Made by a program: the position numbers and the translations under genes
The notes under the pieces: generated by a model
Database searches by the model: none
What the model saw: the letters and a program-made list of their open reading frames with translations, nothing else
What the model was told of the DNA's origin: nothing
Origin: Choristocarpus tenellus KU-1152
Lineage: Eukaryota > Phaeophyceae
NCBI GenBank assembly: GCA_964200185.2
Contig: CAXNAD020000373.1
Span: 1 to 20,844, forward strand
Reading direction: 5' to 3'
Length of the DNA: 20,844 nt
Shown here: one piece after another, positions 1 to 11,100 of the stretch
Numbering within the stretch: position 1 is the first letter of the stretch
Layout of the letters: each line of letters opens with the position of its first letter

Positions 1-1092
1 CAATTTTGGGTCAAGCCCATCCTCAATGAAAAGCTCCAACCTCAATTTTTGAAATCTGCTGTTCTATGCTGCACCACTGCCTTTCTTACCATCTATTGTT
101 TGTCCTACTTACCGTTATCATTGTTGCTATAGTGGTGGTGGTAAATCGTACTAAAATCATTCTAATTGTAGTACCAGTGGTGGCAATACTGAATGGACAT
201 ACTGAAAACAGCACAAATTATCACAAAACGTAGGGGGTAACACCAAAAAAAGCAAACAATAGGCATCATCATCATCACTATCACCTGAGTCACGTGGCTG
301 TGACATGCCAAAAAATGCCAAGAGATTGCGTACATGTCCACAATATTGCACGACATAAGGCCTCATTTCAACAAGCTCATCACCAATGGCAAACTATGAT
401 ATCAAAGGTATATATTAGTAACACCAGCACTCACATGCAGCAAAGCATGGCCAGGTAACTTTTGAAACGTTAGTTTCTATAGTTGATCAATAGAAATAGT
501 TCTGGATACTAAATAGGTTGCAACTATCTTGCATCATGGTGCTGCTCATTCAGAGCGTAACTATGCAGAAACTCAATCCCTGTCATGTACGGATACAGTG
601 CACGTACATTTCATGTAGTTGTTTTCCTTCTATTTCAACAATCATATCTTCTCAAACCACAAACACAAAAAGGCTTGAAGCAACCTCTTCGCTGAAGCAG
701 CAGTAGTTCAATGTGGAAAGTCTAACAATAACAGGGAACTGGACAAAAAATGTGTTACAGCAGGACATGAAACTCAATGGAGAGACTGCACCAAAGGAAA
801 AGAAACCAGGTACGAACTTGCTCGTGGTATATTCCAAAATGGAATATACTCCATGTCCATCCTGTCTAAAAGGTCTCACGTCATATTTTCAGCTAATTAT
901 ATAAACATTAGTGGCTTGTTTATCCATTCTACGACGACTCTGAATTGATCCAAGCACCTTTGGTCGAACTCAAACTTAAACAGTTACAACCGCGTGGAGG
1001 AATACGAAAAATTTGATGTACGTGACATCCCCTAAACCAAGGTCATGGGAGACCTCTGGAAGACAGTTCCAGGACGTAGGATTGAGATGAAC
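1..1092. other. 3' flanking region, no gene supported
   Basis: Short open frames only. A (CAT)n run lies at 264-278. A plus-strand frame at 713-904 (ESLTITGNWTKNVL...) ends near a donor-like CCAG|GTACGA but has no family signature. I saw no AATAAA on the minus strand just after the gene's stop. Confidence 0.5.
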
Positions 1093-1248
1093 CTAACCCA
1101 TGATGCCCTTTTCCTCAGCAGCAAGCATACGCACCACTCTTGCAACATACTTCAACTTACGGAGAATCAAGACACTCATCATCTCCATCAGAGGGACCAT
1201 AAGCACCACTATGTATTCTACGTGGTTCTGTGGACTCCTCTGGCGGAC
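1093..1248 (-). other. Alternative C-terminal frame overlapping the gene end
   Basis: A 51-codon open frame in a different phase overlaps the last 30 codons of exon 14 and runs past its stop. It reads as a hydrophobic then basic helix (YIVVLMVPLMEMMSVLIL, then RKLKYVARVVRMLAAEEKG). This could be the tail after a frameshift, a short alternative splice, or chance. No splice route is clear. Confidence 0.25.
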
Positions 1249-2194
1249 TTAAACACCCAAAAGAAGATAAGATGATCACTAGTGAATTCAGCACCACTAT
1301 GGCACCCATGCAAATGTGAACCAAAATGATAATATAGGAGAACATCTGCTGACTAGCATCGTTTTCATCTGCCACGTCCACTTTGAGAATTAGAGCAACA
1401 AACATACTAGACAAAATCAAGAAGTTTCCTACCCTAGACAGCCACGTGTCCTTAAGTTTCCTGTAGGGGTTTAGTATTTCTGTGACCCACAGGAACCACA
1501 ATGCAAGGATGAACGTTATTGCTATTTGTGAAGCAGTGCCAGGATAGATAAATACAACTATCCCAGTAAGTACGACTCTGCGACCAAGATCCACCAACTC
1601 GAAGTAGAATCGGTCTGGCTTGTATTGCCGCCATAAATCCACAAAAGGCTGCAGGTCTGGATTTTCCTCTCTTGATCTCTTGCTCATCAAGGCTTCTCGG
1701 TTGGCAAAGAAGATATAGCCATACAGGAACGGAATACCCAGAGGGTAGACAAAGATCATAACTATGGCGTATACCTGGAAGACCTGGTGCCTAGCAGATG
1801 TACACTCCAGGCTGTAGTCAGCTCGTAAGTATGTCTTATCATCTTCAAGTTTCTCGCAGGCAAATGTTTGAAAAACCTTTGTTGAAGAAAATGAGAACAC
1901 AAAGAAGGATACTGCATATCCAACTGAGATGTGTCTCCGCCTTATTCTTATCACAGCTGCTTCTACAGCACCTTGATTTGTAATCATTGCAATCTTGTAG
2001 GTTATCCCCAGCATCAAGAGAATCGCAAGTGGTCCAAGTGTTGATATCAGCAGGCGATCGTAGAAGTTTGTGCTGACAGCACATCCAGCAGAGATTATTC
2101 GCATCCACCACGTAACATCAAAGTTGACAAAGTCGATTAATCTGAGAAATCTCTCATAGTGATCTGGGTACGAAGCGTTGGCAACCTCGGAAAA
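1157..2194 (-). CDS. Exon 14: polytopic membrane domain and C terminus
   Basis: 1038 bp including the stop; residues 788-1132. After FSEVANASYPDHYERFLR come about six to seven hydrophobic segments: near LLISTLGPLAILLMLGI, YAVSFFVFSF, VYAIVMIFVYPLGIPFLYGY, VVLTGIVVFIYPGTASQIA, FILALWFLWVTEIL, FLILSSMFVALILKV, and IIILVHICMGAIVVLN. Conserved patches are SAGCAV, VFQTFAC, YLRADYSLEC, RFYFELVDLGRR and SRVGNF. This domain recurs downstream of beta-helix repeats in stramenopile proteins; its activity is not known to me. The TAA stop lies inside a GTAAGT, so the very C terminus is less certain. Confidence 0.9.
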   Translation of the reverse strand, partial: FSEVANASYPDHYERFLRLIDFVNFDVTWWMRIISAGCAVSTNFYDRLLISTLGPLAILLMLGITYKIAMITNQGAVEAAVIRIRRRHISVGYAVSFFVFSFSSTKVFQTFACEKLEDDKTYLRADYSLECTSARHQVFQVYAIVMIFVYPLGIPFLYGYIFFANREALMSKRSREENPDLQPFVDLWRQYKPDRFYFELVDLGRRVVLTGIVVFIYPGTASQIAITFILALWFLWVTEILNPYRKLKDTWLSRVGNFLILSSMFVALILKVDVADENDASQQMFSYIIILVHICMGAIVVLNSLVIILSSFGCLSPPEESTEPRRIHSGAYGPSDGDDECLDSP

Positions 2195-5100
2195 CTGAAG
2201 GCCATAAAAGCAGTGGTTGAGAAGGTGAGGGTAATGGTTGGAAATAGCTTCAAATGGCATGTGACAACCAAAGTGTAAGAACAAAGCTGGGCAAGAACAA
2301 TACTAAAATTAGCTACCAACTTTATGGATGAGATGGATCCTGCAAGGTGGGCAAGAGTACATAGTAGATAAAATAAATATGAGAGTACAACAACACTTCA
2401 GAGCACTATAAATATGAGAGTACATAGTAGATAAGATAAAATTCAGAGTACCACTAACTGCCAACAGTCAACAAGGGTTTTGTCCAGAAATATGTACGCA
2501 ATCCCCACCAATCTTAACCAAAGGGTCGATACTTCCATTTCCCTTTTTCATATTGTTGCTCCTAGCATTGACATCTTAACCACATGGAGAGCTCGGTAAA
2601 TCCTGACCCTAGTCATTGACAGACCCTCCTGCCCACCGAGGGCGGATATTGGAGTGTTTGGGGTTGTGCTTCATATTCTGACCGCAAACTACAACCAACA
2701 AAAGTTGTATAGCGAAATATATATATCGTGCAATATCCCAGAACCTCGTCCCTCATATGTGATAGGCTAATAAGGTCAAATCCAATACCTCCATCAAAAT
2801 GAAAATTTGATGTGTGTTCCTCTTCCTACAGCACATTTTCTGCACATCGACAATGAACACCAAAATCTCTATACATTTTTCTCTCTTAAAGTTGTGTCCC
2901 TCATCTTTCTCTGCCGTTCACTTCAAGGACATTGTGCCAAATTCAACTCAATGTACTTCAGTTACGGTGGATAGGAGAATGAGGGTACAACCTGGTACCG
3001 ATGGACTCCTCCCGAACTATAACAGATGTGCAACTTCTGGACTTTCAGATAACACCATATACTTGAACAAGTCACATCTGTGATACATTACAAAGTGTAA
3101 GAGAGTATGACTACACTGTACATTCAGCCATGATAACACAAATCTTGTTCCTTGCAAGTCAAAATATTCTATCAACGCCCATCATCACCCCATGTATATT
3201 TGACCAAGATTCCTAACGCAAGAAAGCAAAATACATTTTTTGACCTCATAATAGTTGTGGTGCAGCATGGATGCAGTTATCTGTAGTGACAAGTCCTTTG
3301 GGGTTTTAAACTTTCCACTAATCTTGCATTGATAAGATGACCTCAGAATGAGAAGTGAGAAAGTACGTGCGCAGAGTGATGTGAAAGTCATGCTTCTGCA
3401 TGTCAAGTGCTGTTTCAGCAAAATCAGGCCAATCAAGCACCTCAAAATATTATATTGCCATAATGCAACAGCTCCTGTTAGAATGGCAAGAAGATCTACA
3501 CATAAGGGTTGGGAATGGAAATAACATCAAAATGAGGTTCGTTACAACAAATGAAGTGACCAGAAGAACGTGTCATATTCTATCGTTTTATATACATTCA
3601 TGTACAGCAAGAAGAACCAGTACAAATACGTAACTTGCCTGAGTAATAATTTGCCATGCGACCACCACAATTTTGAGACCTTGAAAAGATATCATCTCTT
3701 GAAACCGAGTAGAGAAGTCACCAGAAACCTTTCTCCACCTCCCACATGCAGTGACGAGATATATGGTGCCCACAACTATAACTGTAAGAATGAGTGCCAA
3801 GATAGAAACACCAATCCCAAGTGCCAATGATCTCCTGCTGTTGTCACACTCACTACAGGAGTATGACGGACCAGGAGCAAAGCCATCATCACAAACAGCG
3901 CAATCTGGAAATCCAGAGGAAGTGGAAAGTGGAGGTGAGCACGGACGGCACCAGGATATCTCAGCGGTTCTTGAGCGCTGAATTTCATTGGAGCTCAGCA
4001 ACGGATTATCCCGCACGAGACCATCCGAGGTAGCTAGAACGCTTTCAGGGGCAGTATTTTATTTGTAGGAGAGCTGCTCTATTTGAGAGCAATAAAGCTA
4101 TACCCATGCACACATGACACTCAAAATGTTACAAAAAGAGTTACATCTAGAGCAGGAAACAAAATGCCTTGAGGTTCACATTTGTTGGAAGTTACACCTG
4201 TGGGGGAAGAGGGCTCAACTTAGAGTGGATGCTATAACTACTGGGGTGTGAGGCTAGATCATTCCATAATTCAATTCTATCTCTCTTTAAAACATACACA
4301 ATAAAGTACTTGTCAAAGCAAAGCATGCTTCAAAAATCGAGCACACAAATTGGATCTAAACTCACATGCCCCTTTATAGCCCCCAGTGCAGATGGCAGCC
4401 TCAGCATTATTGTCACATGCTCCAAGTTGAAGACACTCATGTATCACACTCGTGGTGTTTGTTGCCCTCCAGTATCCTCTATCCAGCACAATTGTCTCGA
4501 TTGTATCACCGTATGCATTGCTACGTGTGTGCTCTGGTACAGGAGTACATTCAGGCCATCGGGTACCGTTTCTTGGGAAGCAGTCACTACACGCAGGGCA
4601 CTCGTGGCATACACTTTCATATGACCTGACCTGCAATGGGCATAGAAGGTCTCCTTGTCACTAGATTCCGCAGAACTAACCTCCTGCCAACAATTACTTA
4701 TGCTGCTGTAGAAAGCACACAATTATGGAGCGGTTTATTTGGTTCAGCTCTACTATAGCCATGTTCTGGTTACAATAGGTAGAATAAAGAACGGAATTAG
4801 ATTGCGGCATTTTGTTGTCAAGTGCAATGCAAGCTGTGATCCACCAAGACGTCACAGCAAGGTTATTCCTCGTACCTACAAAATACATGGGATTAGGGTT
4901 CAGATTGTGCTTATCTACTTCTTGACACAAAGGCACATACCTTTTCCGGAGTCACTTGGCTCCAGACCAGAAAAAATAGATACAGGTGTGGCGTTGTACA
5001 CTTAGGGAGGAATCCAAAGAATAATGCAAACATTTTTTCCGTACATACCAACTTCATGTCATCTTCCTCATTTCATTCAACTTAAGACATTTGAACCATT

Positions 5101-8100
5101 CCAATATGTGTAAGATGAAACAATCTTGCAACAATGAGTTTGAACCCATCCCAAAGTGAGGTACCCCCTCTGATTTTTAGTTATTATCCACTCCCTTAAC
5201 ACCGTTTATTTCTCCAGTCTAATTACCCTATATGCACGCAAAAAACCCGCGCATCTTAATATTCTTACATTTATGTAGGAGCAAAACCAATACCCCATAT
5301 ATATGAGTTATTAAAGGTGATCTCACATACTTCAAATCTTACCTGATTAGTAATAAGTGTCATATGGAAGCATAGTTCTAGAGTTCTGTAGGGTTAGAAA
5401 TTTTTTAATATTTCTCCAACGTTGGTACAACTCTCGTTTGTCCGCACCGATTTTACAATTTCCAGTACAATTGCCAGAAATTCAGCTTTGCAATGAAATT
5501 CCCATGCAGGTCTACAAGAAACACTGCATTGTTCATTCAACATCCACTCATATTGTCAGATATGGATTTGTACAACCAGGTCAGGGAGTATATAAACAAA
5601 TGACAATATGGCCCAATACCACCATTATTTTTCTGACATTTTTTTCAGACGACAGAGGGAGTGTTGCTGATGATAGATACAAATATCCACCTGTTCCTGT
5701 CTCGTGGTATCTGAGTCAAACCAACGGAGAGGTGGGCAAGGTTGGACGTAGATGATTCCTCTAAAAGGCGAAAGTAAGCCATCTTATACAACTGCAGAAA
5801 AACCCTTCACTCAATTGTGGTGTCACTTTGTGTGAAGAATGGGGATATCAATTTTATGGACACTAATGTGAACATTAAGCAATGAAATAGGGTGTATTGT
5901 ACAGGGTAAGAAATATGGCTTATAATGCAAAAGGGTCCAAAGCTACCCACCTCTCAATCGGTTTGACTCACCTACATACATGTGTCTAGCTCTTATACAG
6001 TCAAAATGCTGATGGGAATGCGCAAGGATAACCAATCGGAATCCCATTTCGAAATAAATTCATCCTTTTCAAAACGATTCTTAGAGCAGTTTTCATTATA
6101 GCCACTATGTCCCACTTGGACCAACAAGCACTAAACAACACTCAACATAAAACTGATTACCTGTGGTTGGATGTCCAGGTTATCCGAGCTCTCGACAAAT
6201 TTGATGTACATCCCTTGGTCACAATAGAGAGAGTTTCCAGTGAATGTGCTCAGCGTAACCCTCTTCAATGATGCGGCATCAGAGATAGCAGGACCCAAGG
6301 AGGCTATGTTATTCTCAAACATACAATGTTCTATGATTTCAACAACCCCTGCTTGTAGAATTGCCCCGCCGCTTCCACCTGGAGATTCATGCATGGTGCA
6401 ACCAAATGAGATTCCTTGTCGAGGGATTGGGTGCAACAACTGCCATTATTCCGCAGGAGTTACAAGAAACAATGCATCATAACAGGCGTATACTATTTGT
6501 CTAATGCCTTTACCAGACCATTATTGGTGTTGCAGAATTTCAAGATTTTATGCTTAGCTTAGACCTACTTAATCAAATTGCTATTGTTGAGCCACATAAT
6601 CCAAACGTAGAGGAGGAGTTTCCAGATTCAAATGCAACAGTATCTAGTCATTCTATCTTGACACGGGCTTTCTGTAACACAAGTCAACATTGACCGAGAG
6701 TCTCATTCACCTGCAGTATTGCCCGAGAATATGCACCCTCTGATTTCGCCAAATCCACCCAACGTAAGCAGACCTCCACCATCTAAGAAAGCAGTGTTGT
6801 CAATGAATTGGCAACCTGAATAGATTCCTGGCTTTATATCATTAGATCCATCATCGGTACTGAAAGCTCCAACAGAGTATGTCACCAAACCCCCTCCTGT
6901 TTCTGCACTGTTGGAGACGAAGCTGGTGTTTGCTATATTAAACACATTTGAATCTGTGCATGCCATTCCTCCGCCAGTGATTGCTGTGTTTTCATGGAAG
7001 GTTGCTTCTGACATGGTAAGATCCGAAGAGTATATCGCGACAGCCCCCCCGGTGGTATTCGCTCTGTTACCAGAAAATAATGTGTTGCCGCTCACCATCA
7101 GTTCTGAGTCTATTGCAAAAATGGCGCCACCATTCATACCTGCTTTGAACATAGAGTTATGAGAATATGTGCAGATTAACTGGAGAATCAGCATCCCTCA
7201 GGGGAAAACATGTGGGACATTGCATTGACCGCAGAGTAATAAGGAAGTAAAACTGGAAAACTAGACCATGTACAAGATCATTTGGTGCTAGCAGGTTATC
7301 ACATCTCTAACCCCAACAAAGAACAAATAGCTGTGACAAAACACTTCGACAAAAAAGTGCTATCAACTTACGACACCCGTACAAAGTGGCAAGGGAAGGT
7401 GTGAAATTGAAACTGTAGCAAAGTTTGGCAGTGTTGGTAACGATGATTTGACGACATAAAGAAATTAAATGAGAAATTTGTTTTCAATTAGCTGTTCAAA
7501 AATTTATCATTATGGTTCCCAAAGCATGTGTATACCACCATCCCAACAAGAACATGTGTTTCGATTATGACTATGTTGAACTATTTTCCTACCTCAAAAA
7601 GGGGAAGGAGAGCACAAACATATGTGTTTGATGATAAAGATAATCCTATTGCAAAGCGAACACGGAATGGTGCTTGACTAGAACGGACCACTACTTGAAT
7701 TGTTAGTCCTGGCCCTAACTATCATGGAATAGGAATATTCAATTTCTACTATCAAAACATTGCAACTTGCATGGTTCTGAGCCTCAGTCATGACTATGAT
7801 ACATCTCAGACATCTACCAGATATATTGAAAGTTGTATTGCTTATTGTCATGTAAAATCCTGGGCAAACACCCAATTCTTCCTCCTATGTTCTCTGCAGA
7901 ACAAGGAGGAAACAAATCGGATTACCTACAGCACTCGAGTTCAAGTTTGATGAGGTACATGCTACATTGTGATTATGGTGGAAACCTAGGGCAACAAGCT
8001 TACCAAATGCAGTCCCATTTTACATCGCTTTTAGAGTTATGAAAAATACATCCTGTGATCAAAATAATACGTTCATTGAGCAAAATCTACAAAACATGCA

Positions 8101-11100
8101 TGCATGATAATGCGGAACAATGACCTGGAGTGAAAACAAAACCAGTCAAAGATTGCATGCGCTTCCCAAGGACAAAAACAAAAGTATACTCTTGGCAGGT
8201 AACCTGGAAACCTTGCAAGAACAAGCAATATTTTCAATTTTAATACTTTCTAAGAGAATCCAACTATGTTTTTATGGCCTAGGAATGAGATTACTATAAC
8301 CCTATAATCACCTTTTATTCATTACTGTTTATACATATTACAAATGTGAATTATGTTTTCAATAGTTTTCTAGTGCTTTAAAGTTATCGCTGATTTTTCC
8401 CTTCAATATCATGGAGGCGATTGACTTTTCATAAGAAAGAAGTGACTCAAAGTATCTGGGGGGCGGGGCGGGGTCTACACCAGGTTATCTATTTGGTCCA
8501 TAGCCAGGAAAAGTGCAGTTACATTATCCATCCGACACATGCAACCAAATTACACAAGAATCGAGACGAAAAACTTGACCCCAAACGGACAGCAACCACT
8601 CCCCCCCCCCCAGATACTTTGTGTCGAGTACAAAGTAAACTATCTGTATCTTGGGATTGTGAAAGATTCAGTGTGATCGACTTCTTGTCATTCGAGGTAA
8701 TCAAGTGTAAAATAGTTCCCTCTTATTTGAAAGAGGTCGTTCTTGAGTAATCCAATGTGCATGAAATGCTACCGCCAATATTTCCCAGATAAAGAAATCA
8801 AATCCAAACTATAGCGTACAAAACATTTCTGACAAAATCGTATGACTGATTTCATTATGAGTCTTAGCTACGCACGTTGTGGCACATCCTCGCATATCAA
8901 ATGTTTAGGAGTAAACTCCTGCATTTGTTGATCCGAATCATATTTACCCTTTCATACTTCTGAGAGTGGTGTGGGATACGTATTCTGACAACACGATAGA
9001 ATATTGAGAAATCAACACTTGTGATTTCTATAAATTGTGGCGACAAGGGCAAATCATTGCGGATTGATTCAAATCTATGTGTTTGTTTGTACCTGGAAAC
9101 GAATTACTGTATTTTACAGCATTACTAGAAATTTAGATGTGTGCACAATTTCTTTTCAATCAAGCTTCAACAACTTAGATTTCCACACAATTATTCTTTC
9201 CAACAAAATATCAACAGAAGATTTGGACATGTAGGTACGACCAGATCACAATTGATTTGGACACAGTTCCTACGAATGATGTTTGCATGCAAATCAATCA
9301 GACTCTAAATATCGACAAATCAGAACATTTTGTACATCCTTCCTCACCATTTTGAGTTGTAACCTGTACATGATTTCTGGGTACACATGATCCGTACATC
9401 TTCACTGCTTCTTCAACCTTCACACACAAATATTGGTACATATACTTCTTGTTCTGATTTGTGACACATAAATGAGTGAATGAAGTGTGGAATGTTCCAT
9501 ATACTTAACTACAGGTCTTTTGACAATATTGGATCGATTTGAACACTGCGGTAAAGCCAATTGAAAAAAATGAGAAACTATTACATTACCACATGCTCCC
9601 TTCTTAAAGTTTCTATCCAAAATTGCGGCAAGAAGCAATGTGTGCCCTTCAAATTTTTGCAATACAACAGTATGATGAGAGAGTAGAGGTAAAGAAAAGA
9701 TCAAAAATAGTCTCATGTCCCTCTCTAAAAAGCGTGCACTGCTTTTCATAGATGTACATAGCTATTATTGCTAAAATTGTGTGAGATTTGGATAAGATTC
9801 CAAGGACCCCCTTCATCCCCTCTCCTCAAAAGCCATTATGAGAGAGTGCACAGAACAAGCATGTTTTGGAAGTTTAGGGATAGAAATGCAATGAGGAGTG
9901 ACTTCAGAAGGAATTGAAGGAATATATCCATTCTCAATCAAGGCATTGTTTGGACATCTTAACAGAATAGCTTGATGAAACAAAATGCTTCATTTGACCA
10001 TTTCCAACAAAGATATTTGAATCAACTCTCACCTGCAATGTTGCTGGAACAATGAAACTTGCCGCTCATTCCCACCTCAAAAATCACATCAAACAAGCCC
10101 AGACCTCCTCCATTGTCTGAAAAAAGTGTCGATTCAAGTATTCAAATCATCAGTTAAACTTCAGTTCTTGCCAACTCAATGTGTATCATGTGAGTCACGT
10201 TTGATCGTATAAGGATTGGAATATTGTGAAACGGTAGAAGAACGACTACCAAAGCAACAACGTGAAAGAGGGACCTGTCCAGTCTGACAATAGATTTGCA
10301 TGCTTACTAATTATTGCATAAAGTCTTGTAACGTTCGATAGTGGGCATGCAGAAAATGAACGTATTAGAGCTTATACATTAACGTTTCAATGAAAAGCCA
10401 CCCACTACTTAATAGGAATGAAACATCGGTAAAAGTAATAGTGCTTCGCAGAACAGGTGTAGACCCACAGCAATTAGGACTTCAGTAGCAAAGAGAAGGA
10501 TCACACAAATCAACGGACCACCATTGACAAGAAAATATTTTATTTTACCAACAACATACATCGTATCAAAATATCAAAAAGATGAGTGGTTTTCACCAGG
10601 CCAGGCAGTTTGCATCTTCAGTGCCAGTCGTTTGGCTGCGGACTGACCTGCAGACCAGTCACGATAAAGCATTTGATGGTCATGAATTCGGTTATGCTTA
10701 AACTCGATTGTATGTGGCCATGTTTAACCTTGGCAGGCACAGTAGAGTGGCGTTCAACAAGTGATCTGACTCGTTTACAATCGTCTATTGACATCCGAGT
10801 CAAATTATCTTAGAGGGTAGAGCCGCGTCCATTTGGGGACCAAAATCCAATGTTTCAATTTTGATGTAATTTTGGCTATCATGATTTGTCAGGAGATATC
10901 AATATCCTTGTTCTGGACACATCTTTTCATAACGTAGGCAATTTACCTACTCCGAAACATTTAGGAGTAGGTGACTGTCATTAAATATCCGTGGGAAACC
11001 AGGGCCCAAATGGACAAACAGGGAAAAACTCGCACCCTCTAAGATACTTTCAGGCTTGACGACTCGGTGACCCCAGTCATATCTTGACTGAACTTCTATC

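Larger units (their letters stand above)
7140..10032 (-). other. Intron 9 (2893 bp), longest intron
   Basis: GTGAGA donor, AAGCAG acceptor. It contains a foldback element (8444-8625), a 30-nt near-palindrome (8898-8927) and a doubtful exon-like stretch (about 7818-7893, minus: IGGRIG, then MTISNTTFNISG in another frame). The 109-codon minus frame at 9420-9749 shows no family signature and is not called. Confidence 0.55.

Noticed and set aside
2814-3083. 89-codon plus-strand frame in intron 13
   Set aside because: No recognisable motif; length is within what AT-rich intron sequence gives by chance.
5357-5755. 132-codon plus-strand open frame with an acceptor-like TTTTTTTCAG before ACGACAG
   Set aside because: It lies in intron 11, overlaps the arm of an inverted repeat, and its protein shows no recognisable domain.
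7818-7893. IGGRIG / MTISNTTFNISG as a coil exon in intron 9
   Set aside because: Halves are in different frames and the span is 76 bp, not 84; at most a relic.
9420-9749. 109-codon minus frame with GHTLLLAAILD, faintly ankyrin-like
   Set aside because: No repeat, no helix-turn pattern beyond this string, and it lies inside intron 9.
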